From NCBI GenBank assembly GCA_047630275.1, contig JBLHVN010000003.1, forward strand, positions 62,001-126,000: DNA of 64,000 bases. The letters run 5' to 3'. Positions 43,323 to 51,323 of this stretch are shown in pieces. Position 1 is the stretch's first letter. Each line of letters starts with the position of its first letter. Made by a program: the position numbers and the translations under genes. Source of the stretch: GCA-2720865 sp047630275. GTDB lineage: Bacteria; Bdellovibrionota; Bacteriovoracia; Bacteriovoracales; Bacteriovoracaceae. The notes beneath the pieces were generated by a model, which did not search any database, was not told the origin of the DNA, and saw only the letters and a list, made by a program, of their open reading frames with translations.

Positions 43323-44936
43323 TTAAAATACCTGAATTTCTTCATAGTCTTTATAACTATCAATATCCATCCAGTTACCTTCGATATAAGAAACTCCAAT
43401 CTCTATATCCTTACTAATAAGATAGTTAAAAAGGTCACCCATTTTCATCTCTGAGAAATCGCTTTTAGAAGAAAGGTCTCTTAGAGCTGTGCTTATAATT
43501 TCTGAGCCTTTCTGAGTAGACTTTACCAAACCTATCCACTCTCCATGAGATAAATTCTTACAATCTTCAAACTTTTGTAATCTTGACTCTAGGACTAAGC
43601 CGGCTTCTTCACCAAATGAAGTAGGTTTCTTTTTGGTACAGAAAACAAAGTCACCTTTATATTTAGGTGATCTGTTGAAAGTTTGGCTATCAATGACTAA
43701 AGAAATATCTTTGTCACTCTCTTCCATTACATTAAGAACATAACTCCTAAAGATAATATCACCATAACCAATCGTTAGATTTCCTTTAATATGATCGCAG
43801 GCCTGAAATAAAGATTCAAGCTCCCCTGTCGTTTCATATTTATCATTATCAATATAATTACAGCCAAATTCAGGAAAGGTTTCTTTCTTGTATCCACGGA
43901 CAACATTGATTTCTTCCACTCCAAAATTTCTTAACTTATCAATTGTTTGCTTTAAGATTGGCTGACCATTTACATTTAGTAGCGCCTTAGGCTTGTCTTT
44001 AGTTAACTCCCCAAGCTCGCAACCTCTACTTGCCGCTAAGATAATGGCTCTTTTTTCACCATTCTTTTGAAGGTAAAGCTTTTCTGCTTCTGCTAGTTCT
44101 TGATCATTTTGTAATCTAAAGATCTCTTTTACTGGAACGATCTTATCCTCAACACTTAGTAAACTTTTTTCTTCAAAGATCTCTTTAGCAGTCCCCTGCA
44201 TTGCCTTGATTGATGAACGCATTAAATGGTTGGCCCAGATAACGGTAGAGATACCTTTCTTTTCAAATTCGACTGTTGGTGTTGAATAGTATTTGGTGGG
44301 AACGATAACAACAGGACAACGGTCCCCCCATTCATTCATAAAACTAAAGATATCTTCTGCAGTGCTTTTTTTACTATGCATTAAGATCGCAGTGGCACCT
44401 GCTTTTCTATAGGCCTCTGCTCTTTTAAGAGCTTCTTCTAATCCCCAACCAGCAATAAAAGCCTCTACTCGAGCAACAATACAAAAGTCATCATCTGATC
44501 TTGCATCCAACCCTGCTTTAATCTTTCCACTAAATTCTTCAATGTCAGCAAGGGGTTGTTTCTCGCCTCTAATAAAGCTATTCGTTTTAGGAAAGATTTT
44601 ATCTTCTATACAAACTCCGCCAACACCTCTTTGCTCAAGTTTTCTTACAAGCCTTCTCATATTATTAAAGTTTCCATAACCTGTATCACCATCTAGTAGG
44701 ATAGGAATATTAGTGGCATCACTCATAAACTCAACTGTCTCTAGAATCTGTGTCCAAGAAGCTTCGTTATTATCTCTTACTCCAAGAGCTGCACTAATAG
44801 AGAGTCCACTTCCCCAAATCCCTTCGAACCCAGCTTCTTCAACGATCTTTGCGGAAATTCCATTATGAGCTTCCATTAGATATGCTAGTCCATCACCTTG
44901 AATCATATTCTTCAATCTTGTAGTTTTCTTCATCAT
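43323..44936 (-). CDS. aepX: phosphoenolpyruvate mutase fused to a nucleotidyltransferase domain
   Basis: Residues 1 to about 290 are PEP mutase: an alpha/beta barrel with GIWGSGLSISAALGVRDNNE, LDGDTGYGNFNNMRR (D82, D84) and the specific loop EDKIFPKTNSF (111-121), which separates mutases from related lyases. The enzyme rearranges PEP to phosphonopyruvate, making the C-P bond. From about 297 a sugar-nucleotide-like transferase domain starts (IILAASRGCELGELTKDKPK), followed by LLNVNGQPILKQTIDKLRNF and VVRGYKKE. Its first loop is SRGCEL rather than the usual GxGSRL. It may activate AEP with CTP. It lies eight bases after the LysE gene. Confidence 0.92.
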   Translation of the reverse strand: MMKKTTRLKNMIQGDGLAYLMEAHNGISAKIVEEAGFEGIWGSGLSISAALGVRDNNEASWTQILETVEFMSDATNIPILLDGDTGYGNFNNMRRLVRKLEQRGVGGVCIEDKIFPKTNSFIRGEKQPLADIEEFSGKIKAGLDARSDDDFCIVARVEAFIAGWGLEEALKRAEAYRKAGATAILMHSKKSTAEDIFSFMNEWGDRCPVVIVPTKYYSTPTVEFEKKGISTVIWANHLMRSSIKAMQGTAKEIFEEKSLLSVEDKIVPVKEIFRLQNDQELAEAEKLYLQKNGEKRAIILAASRGCELGELTKDKPKALLNVNGQPILKQTIDKLRNFGVEEINVVRGYKKETFPEFGCNYIDNDKYETTGELESLFQACDHIKGNLTIGYGDIIFRSYVLNVMEESDKDISLVIDSQTFNRSPKYKGDFVFCTKKKPTSFGEEAGLVLESRLQKFEDCKNLSHGEWIGLVKSTQKGSEIISTALRDLSSKSDFSEMKMGDLFNYLISKDIEIGVSYIEGNWMDIDSYKDYEEIQVF

Positions 44937-44943
44937 TTTCCTT

Positions 44944-45564
44944 CTAAAAATAGAGACGTTGTCCCATAAATAAACTTAGGCCGATCATAAGTGCTCCGCT
45001 AACCTTACTTAATTTATATAAATATTTGTTTCGTAATGTTTCTTTATATTTCTCAACGATCTTTACTAAAAATAAAAACCAAAGAAATGATCCGATTCCT
45101 AGTCCAAGAGATATCGCAACAATATTGATTTGATTAAACTCAAAAATGCTTAAACTCTTAACGAAAGACCCAAGTCCTGTCATCGTTAGAACTAACGTTG
45201 GGTTAGAAATGTAGATAACAATACCTAAGAGAAGACCTTTCAAGATTCCATTTGGAGAATCTTTCTTAGTTAAGGTTGTCATCTCTATCTTTTTATTTAA
45301 GAGTTCCTTAACTCCAATCAGAAAGATAAAAACAAGACCAAGAGTCTTAAGAACCTCGGTGGTGTTTTCTGTTAGTTCAAAAAGAGAGAGACCAGAGAGG
45401 ATTAGAAAGAAATAAACGATATCCATAAGAGACCCGCCTATAGCTATCGATAATGCCCTTACTATATTATGTTTGACTTGAGTATTGACGACCAAGACGT
45501 TAATAGGTCCTATAGGGATACACATCAAAAAACCAATAAAAACTCCTACAAAGAATGCTGTCAT
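44944..45564 (-). CDS. LysE/RhtB-family membrane transporter
   Basis: The 206-residue protein has six hydrophobic segments and the N-terminal family motif GVFIGFLMCIPIGPINVLVV (about residues 6-25) with the G-P-I-N turn. Later segments include ISNPTLVLTMTGLGSFV. LysE-type proteins export amino acids and similar small zwitterions. In this operon it could export or exchange an amino-phosphonate or its precursor, but substrate cannot be read from sequence. It overlaps the upstream CDP-alcohol gene by four bases and precedes the mutase gene by eight. Confidence 0.83.
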   Translation of the reverse strand: MTAFFVGVFIGFLMCIPIGPINVLVVNTQVKHNIVRALSIAIGGSLMDIVYFFLILSGLSLFELTENTTEVLKTLGLVFIFLIGVKELLNKKIEMTTLTKKDSPNGILKGLLLGIVIYISNPTLVLTMTGLGSFVKSLSIFEFNQINIVAISLGLGIGSFLWFLFLVKIVEKYKETLRNKYLYKLSKVSGALMIGLSLFMGQRLYF

Positions 45565-46427
45565 CTTGAATTCTCAATAGACGAATTAACACCTGACTGA
45601 ATGACACTCACAAAGATAAGCCATAGATTTGCTAATACAATTGAGAAAAAGAAGTAAAGACCTACTCTATGGGTAATTAAAGAGATGGCAAAAAGCATTA
45701 GGTGAGACGAACCAGATGAGATTCCCCACATAGGAAGGATTGGCTTATTATACTTAATATATTTATCGATTTTAGTTTTAACCTTATTCTCAGGATTCTT
45801 TTGGGCTCTACTGAATATTAAAAAGAGACTGATCAGAAGTTTGTGAAAGTATCTACCTCTACTTTTCTGCAATTCCTCTAAATTCTTACGGTAACCTTCG
45901 ATCTCTTTATTTCTGCCATTGGGGTTATTTTCTAAGTGGAAAATTAACTGACTCTTATAATAGTTATAAATACTTGCATGGATTAAAATAAAGACTGCTG
46001 ATACTATTGCTAGATAGTGAAAGGGAAACAAGTTTTCATTATTAAAGAGACCAATAAATAGCCCTGTATAAAATGATATGCTAGAGAGGAGATCAACAAA
46101 CATATCAATTAGCTGCCCGTATTCACTACCGTTTTTCTTCATTCTTGCCAGCATTCCATCACAACAATCGAGAACACAAAAGATCAGGATACCTATACCA
46201 GCAAAAGTAAAACCATCTGCTGATCCAGTTGAAAGTTGATAACCACTAAAGATCGCTACAATTAGGGCCATTAATGAAAAATGATCAGGTCGTATAGATG
46301 AAAAATAAACTATCTTTAGTATAAGAAAGGCAATTGGTCTAAATATAATGAAATCAAATGGCTCTTCAAGAAAAAACTCTTTACTGTTTTTCTTGTACTC
46401 AGAAAATATATTTTCATGGATATCCAT
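45561..46427 (-). CDS. CDP-alcohol phosphatidyltransferase family enzyme
   Basis: The start at ATG 46427, one base after the upstream stop, gives 288 residues; an in-frame ATG at 46484 would add 19 residues inside the neighbour. The complete motif D-G-x2-A-R-x8-G-x3-D-x3-D is present (LDCCDGMLARMKKNGSEYGQ then LIDMFVDLL), so both metal-binding halves are intact. Six hydrophobic segments surround it. Such enzymes transfer a phospho-alcohol or, as predicted for phosphonolipid synthesis, a phosphono head group from a CMP carrier to a lipid alcohol, or the reverse. In this operon the likely donor is CMP-AEP (inference); the acceptor could be ceramide or diacylglycerol. Confidence 0.88.
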   Translation of the reverse strand: MDIHENIFSEYKKNSKEFFLEEPFDFIIFRPIAFLILKIVYFSSIRPDHFSLMALIVAIFSGYQLSTGSADGFTFAGIGILIFCVLDCCDGMLARMKKNGSEYGQLIDMFVDLLSSISFYTGLFIGLFNNENLFPFHYLAIVSAVFILIHASIYNYYKSQLIFHLENNPNGRNKEIEGYRKNLEELQKSRGRYFHKLLISLFLIFSRAQKNPENKVKTKIDKYIKYNKPILPMWGISSGSSHLMLFAISLITHRVGLYFFFSIVLANLWLIFVSVIQSGVNSSIENSR

Positions 46428-46428
46428 T

Positions 46429-47193
46429 CTAGCTTTCAAAGAGTGTTTTCGCCTCATCAAAATCTTCAGGAGTATCGATCTCAAACCACTTCCCCTCTAC
46501 AAACTTATGAACTCCGACATTATTTAGGAGAAGGTACTCATTTAAGAGGTGCTCCCAATTCAATATTTGATTTTCTTCTATAGAAAGAAATTCCGATGCC
46601 TTCTCCGTTAACTTGAGAGTAAGGGCATGACTGAATTTTAAGATTCCTATGGCCTCTCCTGCAAATTGATACAGAGCTAACTCTTCTTTTGAAACTGCTC
46701 TTTTGTCTACCGTCATACGAGCAAAACCATTAGTATCAACTAAGGTCTTGGCGCATTCAATATCAAAGAGGCTTCCTTCTCCGACAAGTATCTCACTTGG
46801 GTTAGGGCTATTTAAGAATTCCCTAAGTATACTTTCTTCATAAACTAAATCGGCGTCAAAGATCAAACAAGCTCCCTTGACCTCCTTGATGCCTAAATAA
46901 AGAGAAAAGGTATTTCCTTGCTTCTTATAGTCTTCATTTAAATAAAACGAGAATTTAAAGTCTTCTTTATATTTATCGGCTACTTCAATAATTAATTCTT
47001 TCTTATAACCTAAGACGAGGTGGATATTCTTAATGCCTAGTCTCTTCCAAATATCAAAGTTTCTCTCTAATAAAGTTCGTTTATTAAGTTCTAAAAGACT
47101 CTTAGGCTTATTAGTCATGTCACTAATTCTAGATCCATATCCCGCTGCCAAAAGGACTGCTGTATAATTAGCATCCATTATTTCTTTATCCAT
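46429..47193 (-). CDS. nucleotidyltransferase, likely CTP:aminoethylphosphonate cytidylyltransferase
   Basis: The 254-residue protein is a LicC/PntC-like nucleotidyltransferase: YTAVLLAAGYGSRISDMTNK (nucleotide loop with intact GYGSR), PKSLLELNKRTLLERNFDIW, IHLVLGYKKELI and the metal Asp in CLIFDADLVYEE. The C-terminal GKWFEIDTPEDFDEAKTLF is typical of this group. It could form CMP-AEP, the donor for the adjacent CDP-alcohol transferase. The ATG at 47193 has GGA at good spacing and overlaps the dioxygenase stop; an ATG at 47178 shares a base with that stop (TAATG) and is an alternative. Confidence 0.83.
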   Translation of the reverse strand: MDKEIMDANYTAVLLAAGYGSRISDMTNKPKSLLELNKRTLLERNFDIWKRLGIKNIHLVLGYKKELIIEVADKYKEDFKFSFYLNEDYKKQGNTFSLYLGIKEVKGACLIFDADLVYEESILREFLNSPNPSEILVGEGSLFDIECAKTLVDTNGFARMTVDKRAVSKEELALYQFAGEAIGILKFSHALTLKLTEKASEFLSIEENQILNWEHLLNEYLLLNNVGVHKFVEGKWFEIDTPEDFDEAKTLFES

Positions 47194-48080
47194 AATCTTT
47201 CCATAGTTCTTTTCAAGGTTTTGCCTTTTCCATTTTCAAGTTCTTCTAGAGATACGGCTTCTATTTCATCTGAAAAACATGTTCTTCCATGAAGAACTTG
47301 AGCATCCTTTGTCATTAAGATGTCCCCTTTTTTCATTTGGTAACGTGTTTGAAATTCCGTGCTGTTTGTAAGGGCATCTAGAACATCAACTGCGAAGAGT
47401 TGATCGTTATTAAGAGGAGCTCCTGCCTTTAGATGGGCAGACTCCATATAAGGTCTAAGATGTCTAAAGAGAGGCTCTTCTTTAGCATTATAAGTTATAA
47501 TAGGTGCTTGATAGAGCTTGTCAGAGAGTCCTCTCATTTCCCAATAGAAGGGGGACTCTAAAACTTTTAAAGCTTTAGGGTATGAACTTAGTAGCCTTTG
47601 ATGAATCTTAATACCATCAACAAGAATATTCTCTCCACCTACTAAAGCTGGAGAGATACAACTCATAAAGAGGTAATCCCAAAGCTCAGGCATATTCACA
47701 TTATCAGTGTGAATACTTCCGCCTTCTCTTGTCTGATGATAGCGAGCACCTTGGGTCATAGAACCTAAACGATCTCTGTCATAAACAGAAACAACAGTAT
47801 CTTTCTTTTCATTCTGAACTATTAGTTCACCAAAAAGACTTCCTAGAATTGGATTCAACTGATGGAGCTCTTGATAAGAGAAAAAAGATCCTTGGTCATC
47901 GTTTAACTCAATCACAAGTGCTTGATGTTTTTCGATTAGTGGCTCAATGTGTTGTTTTACTGAATCCTCAGGAAACTCTATAGCCTCATCGCTAAGAAAG
48001 TTTTTTAGGAGCTTTCGCGATTCATCACCAATATTTACTTTCTTAAAGAACATAGCCACTTGGCCATTTTCAAAACTCAT
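47178..48080 (-). CDS. TauD/TfdA-family Fe(II)/2-oxoglutarate dioxygenase
   Basis: The 300-residue protein has the facial triad: H124 and D126 in GGSIHTDNVNMPELWDYL, and distal H264 in DAQVLHGRTCF. The 2-oxoglutarate Arg is in KRTMERLWI (about R291 or R295). SCISPALVGGENILVDG and MKKGDILMTKD are further family marks. These enzymes hydroxylate unactivated carbons. As first gene of the phosphonate operon, with GGAG before its ATG, it is a candidate for hydroxylating C1 of AEP or the lipid. It overlaps the next gene by 16 bases. Confidence 0.88.
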   Translation of the reverse strand: MSFENGQVAMFFKKVNIGDESRKLLKNFLSDEAIEFPEDSVKQHIEPLIEKHQALVIELNDDQGSFFSYQELHQLNPILGSLFGELIVQNEKKDTVVSVYDRDRLGSMTQGARYHQTREGGSIHTDNVNMPELWDYLFMSCISPALVGGENILVDGIKIHQRLLSSYPKALKVLESPFYWEMRGLSDKLYQAPIITYNAKEEPLFRHLRPYMESAHLKAGAPLNNDQLFAVDVLDALTNSTEFQTRYQMKKGDILMTKDAQVLHGRTCFSDEIEAVSLEELENGKGKTLKRTMERLWIKK

Positions 48081-48116
48081 CGCTTTTCTCCTTTGATTCT
48101 CCTAAAATTGATAGTA

Positions 48117-48149
48117 CATATGACCTACAAAGTTGATGTGTCATATGAC
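48117..48149 (+). promoter_or_regulatory. direct repeat CATATGAC x2 in the divergent control region
   Basis: CATATGAC occurs at 48117-48124 and 48142-48149, 25 bp apart, in the 95-bp space between the dioxygenase and the LuxR-type gene. The core CATATG is palindromic. The position fits an operator for the divergent regulator. No binding can be shown from sequence. Confidence 0.35.
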
Positions 48150-48175
48150 TCATTTAGATATAAAAACGGTGATTT

Positions 48176-48718
48176 ATGGCAAATGTAACAAAGAGCTATC
48201 ATAAGGAAAAACTAACACTTACCTATTTGCTAACGGCAGTATTTCTTTTGATCGTTACTGATATAACCTTTGATTTCTTAGAGGGTCTTCCCATGAAGGC
48301 CATGGCCTTCGATCTAATTTTAGAAGGGTCTATTCTCGTCTTAGTCCTTATTACCGCCAATTATGTTTGGAAAAAGTTTACGTCAGAGATCGAGACTAAA
48401 GAGTCTGTTGAACAAGACCTCGAAGAAACTAAGAAGCTAGCCCTTCTTTGGGAGGAAAAATCAAAGCATTTTATAAGAGAGTTTCAGGCCCATGTAACAA
48501 CTCAGTTTAACGCGTGGAACCTCTCTAAAAGCGAAAAAGATATATCAATACTCATCCTTCAAGGAATGAGCTCAAAAGAAATCTCTGGTGTTCGCTTTAC
48601 CTCTGAAAGAACAATTAGGAACCAATGCCGCTCTATCTATGAAAAATCGAAATTATCTGGAAAAAGTGAACTCTCAGCATTCTTTTTAAGCGAGTTAATA
48701 GAAGGTTATTTAGAATAA
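48176..48718 (+). CDS. membrane-anchored LuxR-type regulator
   Basis: The 180-residue protein has two predicted membrane helices (about 15-31 LTYLLTAVFLLIVTDIT and 45-63 FDLILEGSILVLVLITANYV), a coiled-coil linker (70-105) and a C-terminal GerE/LuxR helix-turn-helix (about 115-175). The last includes WNLSKSEKDISILILQGMSS, KEISGVRFTSERTIRNQCRS and IYEKSKLSGKSEL. This puts the DNA-binding domain in the cytoplasm tethered to the inner membrane. It is divergent from the phosphonate operon, with a 95-bp shared region, so it is the natural candidate regulator. No sensor domain is apparent outside the short loop. The ATG follows GGTGA. Confidence 0.83.
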   Translation: MANVTKSYHKEKLTLTYLLTAVFLLIVTDITFDFLEGLPMKAMAFDLILEGSILVLVLITANYVWKKFTSEIETKESVEQDLEETKKLALLWEEKSKHFIREFQAHVTTQFNAWNLSKSEKDISILILQGMSSKEISGVRFTSERTIRNQCRSIYEKSKLSGKSELSAFFLSELIEGYLE

Positions 48719-48773
48719 GGCCCGATTTGTTATAATTGTCCTATTCTTTCTTTAGACAATCCAACGTACAAAA

Positions 48774-48794
48774 CTCAAGATAATTATTCTTGAG
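48774..48794 (+). promoter_or_regulatory. hairpin or operator covering a ribosome site
   Basis: A perfect 7-bp inverted repeat CTCAAGA/TCTTGAG with a 7-base AT spacer overlaps the TTGAGG ribosome site of the downstream gene. If it forms in RNA it would hide the Shine-Dalgarno; as DNA it could be an operator. Confidence 0.45.
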
Positions 48795-48801
48795 GTTTAA
48801 T

Positions 48802-49557
48802 ATGTATTCTTTTTTTAAGCTTATCTCCTTAGTTTTAATCTTAATTAATCTAGCTAATGCAAGTCTTCCCAAAGACTTAATAACTGGTGATAAGCTTTAT
48901 GCTGAAAGAGAGAACCTAGAGAAAGCCTACCAAGCCTTATCCCTTTATGAAAAACACCTTGATCTAGAACCGGATTCAATCGAAGCATTGTGGAGAGCAA
49001 GTATGGCGAACTACTATGTTGGCCATCTTTTATCCAATGATTCAAAAAGAATAGATCATTATAGAAAGGGTGTTAAACAGGGCATTCAATGCGCTGAGCT
49101 AACTAAAGATAAAAAAGTTGAGTGCTACTTCTGGCAAGCCACTAATATGGCGCTTTTAAAGAAAGAGCATGGAATACTAAGCTTAGCTCTAGGCATTAGT
49201 AATGTGATCAAGATCTACGAAAAGGCTCTCTTAATAGATTCTCATTATGCAGGCTCTGGTCCTTATAGAATGCTAGCTCTCTTATTCTATAAAGCCCCCG
49301 GATTTCTAGGTGGAGATGAAGTAAAAGCCTATGAGTATATAAAGAAGGCCATTGAACAATCTCCAAAAGAGCCCCTCAACTATTATTTTTACATCAAGTT
49401 TTTAGTCGAAGATGATGAAGTTGAGCAAGCACTAAAGATTGCGAAATTATTTGCCAAAGGTACTGCAGACTCAACTTTTAGTTACTTTGAGTCTAGAACT
49501 GCTTTTAAGAATATAAATATATTCCTAGCAACTAAAGAGTTACCTAAGAAAGATTAA
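48802..49557 (+). CDS. TatT-like TPR protein (TRAP transporter component family)
   Basis: The ATG at 48802, eight bases after GAGG, gives 251 residues; TTG 48790 is inside the ribosome site. A signal peptide (FFKLISLVLILINLANA) is followed by helical repeats that follow the TatT pattern: GDKLYAERENLEKAYQALSL, IEALWRASMANYYVGHLL, VECYFWQATNMALLKKEHGI and GSGPYRMLALLFYKAPGFLG. TatT is a periplasmic protein of some TRAP transporters in spirochetes and proteobacteria, forming an oligomer with hydrophobic pores. No TRAP permease genes are in the window, so it may be an orphan or a related periplasmic helical protein. Confidence 0.75.
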   Translation: MYSFFKLISLVLILINLANASLPKDLITGDKLYAERENLEKAYQALSLYEKHLDLEPDSIEALWRASMANYYVGHLLSNDSKRIDHYRKGVKQGIQCAELTKDKKVECYFWQATNMALLKKEHGILSLALGISNVIKIYEKALLIDSHYAGSGPYRMLALLFYKAPGFLGGDEVKAYEYIKKAIEQSPKEPLNYYFYIKFLVEDDEVEQALKIAKLFAKGTADSTFSYFESRTAFKNINIFLATKELPKKD

Positions 49558-49626
49558 TAATACCACACACCGCATCACCAATCTTTGTTGTTTCACAAAA
49601 GTAGCCCCCCTTGTTAACCTTCTTTT

Positions 49627-50451
49627 ATGAAAAAAGTGATTTCAGTTGCCTTTATTTTCCTCGTTATCGGTCTCTTACTCGGTAGAGAGTTCTTTCCAAA
49701 AGAAAAACTAATTACCAAGGTACAATCTGAACAAGTCCCCATAACTAAGACCATCTCAATCAAAGATGAATCCGCTCTAAGTGAGGCCAAAGAGGTTTAC
49801 GCCAAGGCCTTTCAACTTTTCTTAGCTAACCTGGGTTTAAAACTCGATTCAGAAAAAAAAGAAAAGTTTAGCGAACTCTTAAAAGATCCAAGTGAGTATC
49901 TTGCTACTACTAAAGAGCAAACGAAGACGGAGGTCTTTATCCCAAGAGAGATAGACTTTACTCCAAGCGATTGGTTTAAAAAGTATGTTCAAAAAGAAAA
50001 GGCGAACTTAAAACATATCACTGATGATGCTCTTATTAGTGAAGCTCAAGGCTTTATCCTAAGTGATCCCGCACTTTTCTATGCCCGCTCAAGTTTGATT
50101 AAGAAGTTCCCAAAGATAAAGAAGGTTTTAGGAAACTATAAAGGCGTCCTTTATAGAATTGCTGGGGAAAACAAGGGACGACGAGATGATGTTCGACTTG
50201 GGCTTGATTTTTCAATCAAAGATGAAGACTCAATCACAGGATCTTTCTCTTTGAAACTCTCAGCTGATGGAGATGTTTATTCAAACTCTCAAGGCCAAGG
50301 TGGTAATGGGGATATCAAGATAAAAGACGGCTCAATAATAATTGAGGCCGGCCCTGGCCGCTTCTTTCACTTTAAGGGAGAGAAGCTTGATATTGCTAAT
50401 TTTTATGAAGGTGGAAAGCTTCAGGGCTTCGCTCGCTTTAATAAAATATAA
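49627..50451 (+). CDS. unrecognised membrane-anchored protein
   Basis: The 274-residue protein has one N-terminal hydrophobic segment (KKVISVAFIFLVIGLLLG), then a charged helical region (about 45-140). A beta-rich C-terminal half follows, with VLYRIAGENKGRRDDVRLGL, SFSLKLSADGDVYSNSQGQ and ADGSIIIEAGPGRFFHFKGE-like strands (here KDGSIIIEAGPGRFFHFKGE). No family is recognised. The anchor lacks a clear cleavage site, so it is probably tethered to the inner membrane facing the periplasm. It is followed 12 bases later by an aldo/keto reductase, perhaps in the same operon. Confidence 0.7.
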   Translation: MKKVISVAFIFLVIGLLLGREFFPKEKLITKVQSEQVPITKTISIKDESALSEAKEVYAKAFQLFLANLGLKLDSEKKEKFSELLKDPSEYLATTKEQTKTEVFIPREIDFTPSDWFKKYVQKEKANLKHITDDALISEAQGFILSDPALFYARSSLIKKFPKIKKVLGNYKGVLYRIAGENKGRRDDVRLGLDFSIKDEDSITGSFSLKLSADGDVYSNSQGQGGNGDIKIKDGSIIIEAGPGRFFHFKGEKLDIANFYEGGKLQGFARFNKI

Positions 50452-50463
50452 TAAGGATTCATT

Positions 50464-51306
50464 ATGAGCTTTTTCAATTCTAACCGTGGTGTAAAGATGC
50501 CAAAGATAATCTACGGAACTGCTTGGAAAAAAGATCAGACAGCTAGCTTAATTGAACTTGCCATAAGATATGGTTTTAGAGGCATTGATACCGCCTGCCA
50601 ACCTCGGCATTATAACGAAGCGGGAGTAGGACTTGGAATAGAGCGCTCTGGTATTGAGAGAACTGATCTCTATCTTCAAACAAAGTTCACTCCCTTTGGT
50701 GGGCAAGATCCGGATGATTGTCCCTATGACCCAAAAGCAGCAATAGAAGATCAGATCATTACATCGCTTAGTGTCTCTTTTAAGAACTTAAAGACTGATT
50801 ATCTTGATGGCCTGATCCTACACTCTCCCCTTTCGACTTTAAATGAGACCTTTAGGGCATGGCAGGTTTTAGAGAGCTTTGTTAATGATAAAAAGGTTCG
50901 TCAGATCGGTATATCTAATTGTTATGATCCAAAGTTCTTTAAAGAGCTTTATCTCAAAGCTTCGATCAAGCCTTCAGTTCTTCAGAATAGATTCTATAGA
51001 GACACCGGCTTTGATAAAGAACTTAGGGAGTTCTGTCATTTAGAGAAGGTCATCTATGAGAGCTTTTGGACTTTAAGTCATAATAGAGATTTCTTAGAAA
51101 CTGAATATATCCTATCCTTAGCAAAGAAGTATTCAGTCACACCAGCAGTTATCCTTTACAGAGCAGTTAGTGAAACTGGCATCATTCCTTTATGCGGCAC
51201 TACTTCAGAGGAGCATATGAAAGAGGATCTAGTTTTTGAAGAGTTTGAGATATTGCCTGAAGAAGTGGATAAAATAATGGAAAAATTAACCAACCTTATA
51301 AATTAA
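50464..51306 (+). CDS. aldo/keto reductase
   Basis: The 280-residue protein follows the aldo/keto reductase barrel. The tetrad residues sit in GFRGIDTACQPRHYNEAGVG (Asp and Tyr), LYLQTKFTP (Lys) and YLDGLILHSPLS (His). WQVLESFVNDKKVRQIGISN is the family's cofactor-region motif. The C-terminal part contains GIIPLCGTTSEEHMKEDL, the NADP(H) phosphate-binding loop. It reduces carbonyls with NADPH; the substrate is unknown. The ATG is 12 bases after the previous stop, behind AAGGATT. No link with a pathway in this region is evident. Confidence 0.88.
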   Translation: MSFFNSNRGVKMPKIIYGTAWKKDQTASLIELAIRYGFRGIDTACQPRHYNEAGVGLGIERSGIERTDLYLQTKFTPFGGQDPDDCPYDPKAAIEDQIITSLSVSFKNLKTDYLDGLILHSPLSTLNETFRAWQVLESFVNDKKVRQIGISNCYDPKFFKELYLKASIKPSVLQNRFYRDTGFDKELREFCHLEKVIYESFWTLSHNRDFLETEYILSLAKKYSVTPAVILYRAVSETGIIPLCGTTSEEHMKEDLVFEEFEILPEEVDKIMEKLTNLIN

Positions 51307-51323
51307 TAGAGTATCATTTACTT

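Noticed and set aside
46428..46484. Longer N-terminus of the CDP-alcohol transferase from 46484
   Set aside because: It lies inside the nucleotidyltransferase coding region; the ATG at 46427, one base after the stop, is simpler and coupled.
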